Under the pieces are notes generated by a model that saw nothing but the letters and a program-made list of their open reading frames with translations, was not told the DNA's origin and searched no databases. Shown here one piece after another: positions 53,238 through 62,056 of a DNA stretch of 64,000 bases; positions within the stretch are counted from its first letter, which is position 1; each line of letters starts with the position of its first letter. The position numbers were made by a program, and so were the translations under genes. The stretch is from Gluconacetobacter azotocaptans (GTDB lineage Bacteria > Pseudomonadota > Alphaproteobacteria > Acetobacterales > Acetobacteraceae): assembly GCF_014174355.1 (NCBI RefSeq), contig NZ_JABEQF010000009.1, positions 62,001 through 126,000 on the forward strand, given 5' to 3'.

Positions 53238-54608
53238 ATGATCAGTCTTTTCGACCTGTTCAAGATCGGGATCGGCCCGTCCTCGTCGCACACGATGGGG
53301 CCGATGCGCGCCGCCCACGATTTCGCGGCGGCGCTGCCGGGGCCGGACCATGCGCTGGCCGATGTCGCGCGGCTGCGGGTGACGCTGTACGGCTCGCTGG
53401 CCTGGACCGGCGTGGGACATGCGACGGACAAGGCCGTGATCCTGGGCCTGGCCGGGCTGCTGCCCGATGGGGTCGACCCCGACGCCGCCGACCGGCTGGC
53501 GGACACGGTTCGCGCGGCCCGCATGCTGGATGTGCGCGGGGTGCCGGTCGCGTTCGATCCCGCGACCGACATCGTTTTCGACCGCGACAGCGTGCCCCCT
53601 GTCCATCCCAATACCTTGCAGTTCGAGGCGCTGGATGCGGCGGGCGAGGCGCTGCTGGTCGGGCGTTTCTGTTCCATCGGCGGCGGCTTCGTGGTGCCCG
53701 AGGACCAGCCTGCGACCGTCGCGGCGCTGTCCGAGCCCGTGCCGTTCGATTTCGTCTCGGGCCGGGACCTGCTGGATCGTGCCCGGCGCACCGGCCTGAC
53801 CATCGCCGAGATCGTCCTGGCGAACGAGGCCACGCTGCGCCCGATGGCCGAGGTCACGGCCTATCTGGACAGGATCGTGGCCGCGATGATGGCCAGCGTC
53901 GATCGGGGCATGGCGCAGGACGGCGTGCTGCCCGGCCGGCTGGCCGTCCGCCGGCGGGCGCCGGCCATCCGCGCGCGGATGGAGGCCGACCGCTTCCGCA
54001 ACGTCCGCGCGGCGCACGAAGTGATGGACTGGGTCAGCCTGTTCGCCATCGCGGTGAACGAGGAAAACGCCGCCGGCGGCCGGATCGTGACGGCGCCGAC
54101 CAACGGGGCGGCGGGCGTCGTGCCCGCCGTGCTGCGCTATTATCGCGATTTCTGCCCCGGTGCGTCGCAGGCGGGCCTGCGCGATTTCCTGCTGACGGCG
54201 TCGGCGGTGGGGGGACTGTTCAAGCGCAACGCCTCGATTTCCGGGGCCGAGGTCGGCTGCCAGGGCGAAGTCGGGGTGGCGTGTTCGATGGCAGCGGCGG
54301 GGCTGGCGGCGGCGCTGGGCGCCGATGCGGCGCAGATCGAGAACGCGGCCGAGATCGGCATGGAACATCATCTGGGCATGACCTGCGACCCGGTCGGCGG
54401 GCTGGTGCAGATCCCGTGCATCGAACGCAACGCCTTCGGCGCGGTGAAGGCGATCAACGCAGCCTCCCTGGCCATGCGCGGCGACGGCGCGCACCATGTC
54501 TCGCTGGATCAGGTGATCGTGACGATGCGCGAGACCGGCGCGGACATGAGCAGCCGCTACAAGGAAACCTCGCTGGGGGGACTGGCCGTAGGATTCCCCG
54601 AATGCTGA
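53238..54608 (+). CDS. sdaA: L-serine dehydratase (iron-sulfur, single chain)
   Basis: 456 residues. The N-terminal beta domain starts [20 protein letters not shown], the alpha domain has [20 protein letters not shown], and the [4Fe-4S] cysteines sit in [20 protein letters not shown] and [20 protein letters not shown]. The C-terminal [20 protein letters not shown] ends with the cysteine typical of the family. It deaminates serine to pyruvate and ammonia. In the operon behind soxBDAG it completes the route from sarcosine through glycine and serine to pyruvate. The GlyA step is not in the window. Confidence 0.95.
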   Translation: MISLFDLFKIGIGPSSSHTMGPMRAAHDFAAALPGPDHALADVARLRVTLYGSLAWTGVGHATDKAVILGLAGLLPDGVDPDAADRLADTVRAARMLDVRGVPVAFDPATDIVFDRDSVPPVHPNTLQFEALDAAGEALLVGRFCSIGGGFVVPEDQPATVAALSEPVPFDFVSGRDLLDRARRTGLTIAEIVLANEATLRPMAEVTAYLDRIVAAMMASVDRGMAQDGVLPGRLAVRRRAPAIRARMEADRFRNVRAAHEVMDWVSLFAIAVNEENAAGGRIVTAPTNGAAGVVPAVLRYYRDFCPGASQAGLRDFLLTASAVGGLFKRNASISGAEVGCQGEVGVACSMAAAGLAAALGADAAQIENAAEIGMEHHLGMTCDPVGGLVQIPCIERNAFGAVKAINAASLAMRGDGAHHVSLDQVIVTMRETGADMSSRYKETSLGGLAVGFPEC

Positions 54609-54630
54609 GAGGTCGAGCCTGTCATCGAAA

Positions 54631-54657
54631 GTCGTTACGTATTAAAAATATGTCGTT
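54631..54657. promoter_or_regulatory. GTCGTT direct repeats upstream of gbcA
   Basis: GTCGTT at 54631-54636 and 54652-54657, exactly 21 nt apart, on either side of an AT-rich stretch (ATTAAAAATA). They lie 82-108 nt before gbcA. Similar elements precede the second soxB. Candidate binding site for the GbdR-like regulator encoded in this operon. Confidence 0.35.
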
Positions 54658-54738
54658 CTGCGGCAATTAAACCTTCGTCAACGCGGCACAGTGAGGCATC
54701 CGCGCGGGCGGTGTGCTCAGCAGGGAAGGGCGGTCGGG

Positions 54739-55995
54739 ATGTCGGAACAGAGCAGGCTATCGGTGAAGGATCTGGTTGCGCGCCGCAAGGCCGGCTACGC
54801 GCTGGAGGCCCCGTTCTACACCAGCCCGAAGATCTTTCGCGTCGATATGGACGTGATCTTCGGCCGGCACTGGATCTATGTCGGCGTCGAGCCCGACGTG
54901 CCCGAGGCCGGCGACGCGATGGCGGTCAATATCGGCCCGTCCTCGATCATCATCGTGCGCGGCGACGATGAAGAAGTCCGCGCCTTCCACAATGTCTGCC
55001 GCCATCGCGGCGCGCGCATCCTGCCGGAAGGCAAGGCGATCATCGGCAATGTCGTCTGCCCCTACCATTCCTGGACCTACGGCCTGGACGGCGACCTGAA
55101 GTTCGCCGAGCACATGGGGCCGGGTTTCGATCCCAAATGCCACGGGCTGAAGCCCGTCGCCCTGCGGTCGGTGTCCGGGCTGCTGTTCATCTGCCTGTCC
55201 GACAATCCGCCCGCCGATATCGACGACATGGCGGCGGCGATGGCACCCTACCTGGCGCCGCACGACATCCGCAATACCCGCGTCGCCTTCCAGTCCGACC
55301 TGATCGAGGACGGGAACTGGAAGCTGACGATGGAAAACAATCGCGAATGCTATCACTGCGCGCCCAACCATCCGGAACTGACGATCCCGCTGTTCGCCTA
55401 CGGGTTCGGCTTCGCACCCGACGCGCTGGACGAGGACGGGCGGCGCGAGGCCGAGCGCTACGCCGAACTGATGCGCGCCTCGCACGCGCGGTGGGAGGCC
55501 GGCGGCCTGCCGTCGCGCGAAATCGAACATCTGGCCGACCGGACGACGGGCTTCAGGACCGAACGCCTGCCCATCGACCAGTCGGGCGAAAGCCAGACCA
55601 TGGACACCCGCGCGGCCTGCCGCCTGGCGCTGGGCGGTCTGACGGACAAGTCGGTCGGCGGCCTGTCGTTCTGGACGCAGCCCAATTCCTGGCATCATTT
55701 CATGGGCGATCATATCGTCACCTTCTCGGCGATCCCCATCGACGAATCCCATACGCTGGTCCGCACCAAATGGCTGGTGCACAAGGACGCGGTCGAAGGC
55801 GTGGACTACGACCTGCAACGTCTGACCGAAGTGTGGGACGCCACCAACCGCCAGGACGCCGACCTGGTCGCCATCGGCCAGCAGGGGGCCACCGACCCGG
55901 CGTATGAAGCCGGGCCCTATTCCCCCTACACCGAAGGACTGGTCGAGAAATTCGCCGCCTGGTACATCGACCGCCTGGCCGCGTCCCTGCCGTGA
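54739..55995 (+). CDS. gbcA: Glycine betaine demethylating Rieske oxygenase, alpha subunit
   Basis: 418 residues from ATG 54739, with GGGAAGGG 8 nt upstream. The Rieske [2Fe-2S] ligands are Cys87-x-His89 (NVCRHRGARI) and Cys107-x2-His110 (VVCPYHSWTYG). The mononuclear iron region is LTMENNRECYHCAPNHPELT with the conserved Asn, His and His pattern. The family oxidises an N-methyl group of glycine betaine, giving dimethylglycine and formaldehyde. The stop overlaps the start of gbcB (GTGA). Position in an operon with gbcB and dgcAB makes the substrate assignment strong. Confidence 0.93.
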   Translation: MSEQSRLSVKDLVARRKAGYALEAPFYTSPKIFRVDMDVIFGRHWIYVGVEPDVPEAGDAMAVNIGPSSIIIVRGDDEEVRAFHNVCRHRGARILPEGKAIIGNVVCPYHSWTYGLDGDLKFAEHMGPGFDPKCHGLKPVALRSVSGLLFICLSDNPPADIDDMAAAMAPYLAPHDIRNTRVAFQSDLIEDGNWKLTMENNRECYHCAPNHPELTIPLFAYGFGFAPDALDEDGRREAERYAELMRASHARWEAGGLPSREIEHLADRTTGFRTERLPIDQSGESQTMDTRAACRLALGGLTDKSVGGLSFWTQPNSWHHFMGDHIVTFSAIPIDESHTLVRTKWLVHKDAVEGVDYDLQRLTEVWDATNRQDADLVAIGQQGATDPAYEAGPYSPYTEGLVEKFAAWYIDRLAASLP

Positions 55996-57098
55996 GCGGC
56001 GGTCCGGACATCGTGGCGCGGCCGCCGCGCCACGCCGTGCCCTACTGGGACCCCGAAACGGACGAGGTTCTGGTCTGCCGGCAGGTGCGCGACGAGACGC
56101 ATGACGTCAAGACCTTCGTCTTCACCGCTCCGGAACCCCGCCGGTTCGCCTATCGCCCCGGGCAGTTCATGACCCTGACCCTGCCCATCGGGGACGGGGG
56201 AAATGAAATCAATCGCTGCTACACCCTCTCGTCGTCGCCGACGCGGCCGGATGCGCTGGCCATCACGGTCAAGCGCGTGCCGGGCGGGGCCGTGTCCAAC
56301 TGGCTGCACGACACGCTGCGCCCGGGGATGGAGATCCGCGCGCTGGGCCCGATGGGCGATTTCACCTGCGACGGGCTGGCGGCGCGCAAATACCTGTTCC
56401 TGTCGGGCGGCAGCGGCGTCACGCCGATGATGTCGATGGCGCGGACGTTCCACGACCTGGGCGGGCAGGAGGACGTGCTGTTCCTGCACAGCGCGCGCAG
56501 CCCCGTCGACGTGGTGTTCGCGCGCGAACTGGCGCTGATGGAACAGAACTGGCCGGCTTTCCGCGCCGTCGCGGTGTGCGAGCACGATACCCCGTCGGCG
56601 CGGTGGAACGGCCATCGCGGGCGCCTGACGCCGGCGATGCTGGCGATGATCGCCCCCGATTTCCATGACCGCGAAATCTTCGTCTGCGGGCCGGCCCCCT
56701 ATATGGCGGCGGTGCGCGACATGCTGCGCGGGGCAGGTTTCGACATGGCCCGACACCACGAGGAAAGTTTCGATTTCGCTACCCTGTCGGCGGCCGAGCC
56801 CGAGGTGGGCGAGGCGATTGCGGAACTGGAAGCCGCGCGCCACGCCGTGACCTTCACCAAAAGCCGTCGCGAGATCGAATGCGGCGCCGACACCACCATC
56901 CTGTCGGCGGCGCGCGCGGCGGGCATGCGCCTGCCGGCCTCGTGCGCCAAGGGCATGTGCGGCACGTGCAAATGCCGGCTGGTGTCCGGCACGGTGGAGA
57001 TGAAGCATGACGGCGGCATCCGCCAGCGCGAGATCGACCAGGGCATGATCCTGATCTGCTGCGCCCGGCCGACCAGCGACCTGGTGGTCGAACGCTGA
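55992..57098 (+). CDS. gbcB: Glycine betaine oxygenase reductase, ferredoxin-type
   Basis: 368 residues, starting GTG 55992, which overlaps the gbcA stop. FAD site RCYTLSSSPTRPDALAITV, NAD(P)H site LFLSGGSGVTPMMSMARTF, ferredoxin domain at the C terminus with Cys318, Cys323, Cys326 and Cys356 in the C-x4-C-x2-C-x29-C pattern (SCAKGMCGTCKCRLVSG). It passes electrons from NADH to the GbcA Rieske centre. The FAD-first, ferredoxin-last order fits GbcB. Confidence 0.93.
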   Translation: MSGGPDIVARPPRHAVPYWDPETDEVLVCRQVRDETHDVKTFVFTAPEPRRFAYRPGQFMTLTLPIGDGGNEINRCYTLSSSPTRPDALAITVKRVPGGAVSNWLHDTLRPGMEIRALGPMGDFTCDGLAARKYLFLSGGSGVTPMMSMARTFHDLGGQEDVLFLHSARSPVDVVFARELALMEQNWPAFRAVAVCEHDTPSARWNGHRGRLTPAMLAMIAPDFHDREIFVCGPAPYMAAVRDMLRGAGFDMARHHEESFDFATLSAAEPEVGEAIAELEAARHAVTFTKSRREIECGADTTILSAARAAGMRLPASCAKGMCGTCKCRLVSGTVEMKHDGGIRQREIDQGMILICCARPTSDLVVER

Positions 57099-57100
57099 CG

Positions 57101-58096
57101 ATGTCGCGGCCGCTCGATCTTGCCGGGTTGCGTCGCTTCGGGTTCCTGACCCTGGCCGGCTATTCGATGATCGCCGTCAGCAACGCGATCGAGGCCCTGC
57201 GCATGGCCAACCGGGTAAGCGACGCGCCGGTCTATGAGTGGGAGATCGTGACGATGGACGGCGCGGGGATGCCCGCCAGCAACGGGCTGGCGCTGCATCC
57301 CACCGTGGCGGCGGCGGATGCGCGGCCGTTCGACGTCCTGTTCGTCTGCGGCGGCGTCGATGTCCGCACGGCCACCGGGCGGACGCTGCTGGCATGGCTG
57401 CGGCGCCAGGCGCGCGAAGGGGTTGCGCTGGGCGCGCTGTGTACCGGCACTTTTGCCCTGGCCGAGGCCGGTCTGCTGCGCGGCTACCGCTGCGCGATCC
57501 ATTGGGAAAACCTGTCCTCGATCCGCGAGGAATTTCCCGAGATCGACATTTCCGACGATCTGTTCGTGATCGACCGCGACCGGCTGACCTGCACCGGGGG
57601 GTCGGTGCCGCTGGACATGATGCTGCGGATCATCGAGGCCCGGTTCGGGCCGGCCCGTGCCCGCGCGGTGTCGGCGCAGTTCATCCTGGACCGCAGCCGC
57701 ACCGGCGACGAGGTGCAGCCGGTGCCGGCCCTGGCCGACGCCCCGCCGGCCATGGCGCGGGCGCTGCGCCTGATCGAAAAGGACATCGACCGGCCGCTGC
57801 GCATTGCCGACATCGCGGCGGCGGCGCGCCTGTCGGTCCGCCAGTTGGAGCGGCTGTTCCGCCGCCATACCGGCGCCACCCCCGCCGCCTATCTGGTGGC
57901 GGCCCGGCTGGACCGGGCGCGGCGGCTGCTGCGGCAGACGGTGATGCCGGTGACCGACGTCGGCATCGCCTGCGGCTTTGTCTCCGCCGCGCATTTCAGC
58001 ACCGCCTATCGCAGCCGCTTCGGCTGCGCCCCGCGCGAGGAACGCAAGATGCGGGCCTCCCCGGCGCTCCTTCACCCCCATCCGTCGCCTGGCTGA
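57101..58096 (+). CDS. gbdR: GlxA/AraC-family regulator, GbdR-like
   Basis: 331 residues, starting 3 nt after gbcB. An N-terminal DJ-1/PfpI-like domain (FGFLTLAGYSMIAVSNAIEA, FVCGGVDVRTATGR, GALCTGTFALAEAG with the conserved elbow Cys, and FARxGP-like residues) is followed by two AraC helix-turn-helix motifs: IADIAAAARLSVRQLERLFR and MPVTDVGIACGFVSAAHFST. This is the architecture of GbdR, the activator of glycine betaine catabolism that senses betaine or dimethylglycine. Here it is inside the operon, between gbcB and dgcA, rather than a separate unit as in Pseudomonas. That would give positive autoregulation. Confidence 0.85.
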   Translation: MSRPLDLAGLRRFGFLTLAGYSMIAVSNAIEALRMANRVSDAPVYEWEIVTMDGAGMPASNGLALHPTVAAADARPFDVLFVCGGVDVRTATGRTLLAWLRRQAREGVALGALCTGTFALAEAGLLRGYRCAIHWENLSSIREEFPEIDISDDLFVIDRDRLTCTGGSVPLDMMLRIIEARFGPARARAVSAQFILDRSRTGDEVQPVPALADAPPAMARALRLIEKDIDRPLRIADIAAAARLSVRQLERLFRRHTGATPAAYLVAARLDRARRLLRQTVMPVTDVGIACGFVSAAHFSTAYRSRFGCAPREERKMRASPALLHPHPSPG

Positions 58097-58118
58097 CGGT
58101 GCCCATGGATAATCCTGC

Positions 58119-60167
58119 ATGATCACGAATGCCGAGGCGCTCTTCAAACCCCTGCGGATCAAGAACCTGGTCATCCGCAACCGGGTGATGAGCACCAGTC
58201 ACGCCCCCGGCTACGGCAAGGACGGCAAGCCGCAGGAACGCTACCAGCTCTATCACGCCGAAAAGGCGAAGGGCGGGATCGGCCTGACCATGTTCGGCGG
58301 CTCGTCCTCGGTCGAATGCGACAGCCCGGCCACGCCGTGGAACCAGATCGCGGTGTCCGACGACAGCGTGGTGCCCTATTTCCGCGAATTCGCCGACCGG
58401 GTGCACCAGCACGGTGCGCGGCTGATGATCCAGTTGACCCACATGGGGCGCCGCACCCGCTGGGATACCGATGCCTGGCTGCCGGTGATCGCCCCGTCGG
58501 TCCGGCGCGAACCCGCGTCGCGTTCAATCCCCAAGGAAATGGAGCCCGAGGACATCGCCCGCGTCGTCCGCGCCTTTGCCGACGCGGCGCGGCGCTGCCG
58601 CGACGGCGGGCTGGACGGGCTGGAAATCTCGGCCGCGCACGGGCACCTGGTGGACCAGTTCTGGAGCCCCTCGGCCAACACGCGGCGCGACGCCTACGGC
58701 GGGTCGCTGGAGCATCGCATGCGCTTCGGCATCGAGGTGCTGACCGCGATCCGCGAGGCCGTGGGCGACGATTATGTCGTGGGCATGCGCATGTCGGGCG
58801 ACGAACTGTTGAAAGGCGGGCTGACGCAGGACGAATGCGTCACCATCGCCGCCGATTATGCCGGGCGCGGGCTGGTGGATTTCGTCAATATCGTTGGCGG
58901 CCAGGCTCGCGACGACATGGCCCATGCCGTCAGCCTGCCGAACATGTCCTTTCCCGTCGCCCCGTTTCTGCATCTGGCCAGCGCGATCAAGCGCGAGGTG
59001 GACGTGCCGGTCTTCCACGCCCAGCGGATTACCGACCTGGCCTCGGCCGCGCGCGCGGTGGCCGAGGGACATGTCGACATGGTGGCGATGACCCGCGCGC
59101 ACATTGCCGACCCGCATCTGGTGAACAAGCTGGCCGAGGGCCGGGACGACGATATCCGGCAATGCGTCGGCGCGGGCTATTGCATCGACCGGATCTATGT
59201 CGGCGGCGACGCGCTGTGCCTGCAGAACGCGGCCACCGGACGCGAGGCGACGATGCCGCACGATATCCGCCCCGGCGATATCCGGCGGCGGGTGGTCGTC
59301 GTGGGCGGCGGCGTCGCCGGGCTGGAGGCCGCGCGGGTCTGCGCGCTGCGCGGGCACGCGGTGGTGCTGTTCGAACGCGAGGGTGCGACCGGCGGCCAGG
59401 TGAATGTGGCGGCCAAGGCCGGCTGGCGCGAGGCCCTGTCGGGCATCGTCCGCTGGCTGGACGCGCAGGTGCGCAAGCTGGGCGTGGAGGTCCGTACCGG
59501 GGTCGAGGCGACGGCGGCGCTGGTGGCGGCGGAAAAGCCCGATATCGTGATCGTGGCGACCGGCGGCGCGCCATCGCTGGGCGAACTGCCGGGGTCGGAC
59601 CTGACATCGTCCACCCACGCCGTGCTGGACGGCACCGTCAGCCCGACCGGCAGCGTGCTGCTGTATGACGAGATGGGGCAGCACAACGCGGCCTCGGTGG
59701 CCGAAGTGCTGGCCACGCGCGGCTGCCTGGTCGAACTGGCGACCCACGACCGGCTGATCGCGCAGGAGGTGGGCACCACCAACCAGCCGGTGCATCTGCG
59801 CGAACTGTACCGGCTGGGCCTGATCCTGACCCCCAATGCCGAACTGATCGAGACCTACCGCGAGGGCAATCGCCTGGTCGCCGTGCTGCGCAACACCATG
59901 ACCGGGGCCGAGGAGGAGCGCGTGGTCGACCATGTGGTGGTCGAATGCGGCACCCTGCCGCGCGACGCGCTGTATTTCGCGCTCAAGGACGGTTCGGTCA
60001 ATCGCGGCCAGACCGACCTGCCGGCGCTACTGGAGGGCCGGGCCCAACCCGCGCTGGCCGGGTGCGGCGCGGGAGAGTACGCGCTGTTTCGCATCGGCGA
60101 CGCGGTGGCCGGCCGCAACATCCACGCGGCGCTGTATGACGCGCTGCGCCTGTGCAAGGACTTCTGA
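58119..60167 (+). CDS. dgcA: Dimethylglycine demethylase subunit DgcA (NADH:flavin oxidoreductase family)
   Basis: 682 residues. An old-yellow-enzyme barrel leads (MSTSHAPGYGKDGKPQERYQ, then MIQLTHMGRRTRWDTDAWLP, GLEISAAHGHLVDQFWSPSA with NTRRDAYGGS). A four-cysteine Fe-S region follows (CVGAGYCIDRIY and GGDALCLQNA). A C-terminal dinucleotide domain starts at VVVVGGGVAGLEAARVCALR. This layout is the 2,4-dienoyl-CoA/trimethylamine dehydrogenase family; the DgcA identity rests on size and on dgcB-etfAB following directly. It converts dimethylglycine to sarcosine and formaldehyde with electrons to the ETF. Confidence 0.92.
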   Translation: MITNAEALFKPLRIKNLVIRNRVMSTSHAPGYGKDGKPQERYQLYHAEKAKGGIGLTMFGGSSSVECDSPATPWNQIAVSDDSVVPYFREFADRVHQHGARLMIQLTHMGRRTRWDTDAWLPVIAPSVRREPASRSIPKEMEPEDIARVVRAFADAARRCRDGGLDGLEISAAHGHLVDQFWSPSANTRRDAYGGSLEHRMRFGIEVLTAIREAVGDDYVVGMRMSGDELLKGGLTQDECVTIAADYAGRGLVDFVNIVGGQARDDMAHAVSLPNMSFPVAPFLHLASAIKREVDVPVFHAQRITDLASAARAVAEGHVDMVAMTRAHIADPHLVNKLAEGRDDDIRQCVGAGYCIDRIYVGGDALCLQNAATGREATMPHDIRPGDIRRRVVVVGGGVAGLEAARVCALRGHAVVLFEREGATGGQVNVAAKAGWREALSGIVRWLDAQVRKLGVEVRTGVEATAALVAAEKPDIVIVATGGAPSLGELPGSDLTSSTHAVLDGTVSPTGSVLLYDEMGQHNAASVAEVLATRGCLVELATHDRLIAQEVGTTNQPVHLRELYRLGLILTPNAELIETYREGNRLVAVLRNTMTGAEEERVVDHVVVECGTLPRDALYFALKDGSVNRGQTDLPALLEGRAQPALAGCGAGEYALFRIGDAVAGRNIHAALYDALRLCKDF

Positions 60168-60172
60168 GCCCC

Positions 60173-62056
60173 GTGGGACTGGTTCTGGTCTGTCTGGCCT
60201 GGGGGCTGGCGGCGTGCGTGCTGCTGGCGGCCCTGGGCCTCGCGCGACGCTGGCGGCAGGGGCGGCCCGTCCGGGTCGCGTGGATCGCGGGCCTGGCCGC
60301 CGTGCCGCGCCGCTATCTGGTCGATGTCCATCATGTCGTCGAACGCCGGCCCGAGGCCGCGCGGATGCATGTGCCCGCGGCCGGCGGCCTGCTGGGCGGC
60401 AGCGTCGCGCTGATGCTGGCCGCCCTGCCGGCGCTGCGCGGCAGCCGGGCCTGGTGGGCGGTGGTGGCGGTGCTGTTCGCCGCCGCCCTCTGGGGGGCCA
60501 TCCTGGTTCGGCGGCGGCGGCGGCCGGCGGTGCCCTCCTTCCTGTCGGCGGGGATGTTCCTTTGGCTGCCCGGCGCGCTGGGGGCCTATGCCGGCGGGGG
60601 GCTGCTGCTGGCGCTGGGCATGCTGGCGGCCCCGGATGGCGGGTCGCCTGTGCTGCTGGCGCCCCTGCTTCTTGCGATAGGCGGGGCGGTGGGCCTGCTG
60701 GTGCAGTTCGCGCGGGGGCCGATGCGCCATGCCTTCGCCGGCACCGTCTGGCTGGCCGCCCATGCGCGGCCGGGCCGGTTTGGTGGCGGGCGGGATACCG
60801 CATTGCGGCCGCTGGATCTGGACGCTGCGCGTCTGGGCGCGATGGCGCCGTCCGATTTCGCCTGGACCGCGCTGGCCAGTTTCGACGCCTGCATCCAGTG
60901 CGGCCGGTGCGAACAGGCCTGCCCTGCCTTCGCGGCCGGGCAGCGGCTGAACCCCAAGGCGCTGATCCAGGATCTGGTCGCGGCGACGCGCGGCAGCGGA
61001 CATTCCTACAGCGGCAGCCCGACCCCCAACGCCCCCCCGGTGGCGTGCCGGGGCGGCATGGACGCGCCGATCATCGGCGCCGGTGCGATGATCCATCCCG
61101 ACACGCTGTGGGCCTGCACCACCTGCCGCGCCTGCGTCGAGGAATGCCCGATGATGATCGAGCATGTCGATGCCATCGTGGATCTGCGGCGCGGGCAGGC
61201 GCTGATGCTGGGGCAGGTGCGTCCGGGCGCGGCACAGGCGCTGCGCCGGATGCGCGACAGCGCCGAACCCGGCGGCCGCCCGCTGGCCGCCCGTGCCGAC
61301 GGGCTGGCGGCGCTGGATGTGCCTGTGCTGCCCGGGGGAGGCGAAACCGACATCCTGCTGTGGCTGGGCGAGGGCGCGTTCGACCTGCGCTATGGCCGCA
61401 CCTTGCAGGCGCTGGTACGGCTGATGCGGCTGGCGGGCCTGCGTTTCGCCATCCTGGGCGAAGCCGAACCCGATTGCGGCGACCTGGCCCGCCGCCTGGG
61501 GGACGAGGCGACCTTCCGCCTGCTGGCCGACGAGGCCATCGCGACGCTGAACGCGCGGCGCTTCCGGCGCATCGTCACCGCCGACCCGCATGCGCTGCAT
61601 GTGTTGCGCAACGAATATCCGGCGCTGGGCGGCCACTGGACGGTGCAGCACCACACGGCGCTGCTGGACGAGTTGGTGAGTAGCGGAGCCCTGCGTCTGA
61701 CGCCGCGCGACCTGCCGCCGGTCGCCTATCACGATCCCTGCTATCTGGGCCGCTACAATGGCGAGGTCGAGGCCCCGCGCCGCCTGCTGGACGCGGCCTG
61801 CGGCACGCGGGTGGAAATGGCGCGCCACGGCCTGCGCGCGATGTGCTGCGGCGGGGGCGGCGGCAACCCGATCAGCGATGTCGACGGGGCGGCGCGGATC
61901 CCCGACCTGCGCATGGCGCAGGCGGGGGCTGTGGGCGCGGCGATCGTGGCCGTGGGCTGTCCGGGTTGCACCGCCATGCTGGAGGGCGTGCCCGCCCCCC
62001 GGCCCGAGGTCCGCGATATCGCGGAACTGGTGCTCGACGCCGTGGTGACGGCATGA
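60173..62056 (+). CDS. dgcB: Dimethylglycine demethylase subunit DgcB (membrane Fe-S protein)
   Basis: 627 residues from GTG 60173; a GTG at 60152 is possible but has no ribosome site. An N-terminal helix LVLVCLAWGLAACVLLAALG is followed by RRYLVDVHHVVE, a phrase typical of DgcB, and a few more membrane segments. Two 4Fe-4S sites: ACIQCGRCEQACPAF (from Cys240) and ACTTCRACVEECPMMIE (from Cys315). CCG-type domains (VAYHDPCYLGRYNGEVEAPR, MCCGGGGGNPISD, GCPGCTAMLEG) end the protein. It passes electrons from DgcA/ETF towards quinone. Overlaps etfA by 4 nt. Confidence 0.92.
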   Translation: MGLVLVCLAWGLAACVLLAALGLARRWRQGRPVRVAWIAGLAAVPRRYLVDVHHVVERRPEAARMHVPAAGGLLGGSVALMLAALPALRGSRAWWAVVAVLFAAALWGAILVRRRRRPAVPSFLSAGMFLWLPGALGAYAGGGLLLALGMLAAPDGGSPVLLAPLLLAIGGAVGLLVQFARGPMRHAFAGTVWLAAHARPGRFGGGRDTALRPLDLDAARLGAMAPSDFAWTALASFDACIQCGRCEQACPAFAAGQRLNPKALIQDLVAATRGSGHSYSGSPTPNAPPVACRGGMDAPIIGAGAMIHPDTLWACTTCRACVEECPMMIEHVDAIVDLRRGQALMLGQVRPGAAQALRRMRDSAEPGGRPLAARADGLAALDVPVLPGGGETDILLWLGEGAFDLRYGRTLQALVRLMRLAGLRFAILGEAEPDCGDLARRLGDEATFRLLADEAIATLNARRFRRIVTADPHALHVLRNEYPALGGHWTVQHHTALLDELVSSGALRLTPRDLPPVAYHDPCYLGRYNGEVEAPRRLLDAACGTRVEMARHGLRAMCCGGGGGNPISDVDGAARIPDLRMAQAGAVGAAIVAVGCPGCTAMLEGVPAPRPEVRDIAELVLDAVVTA

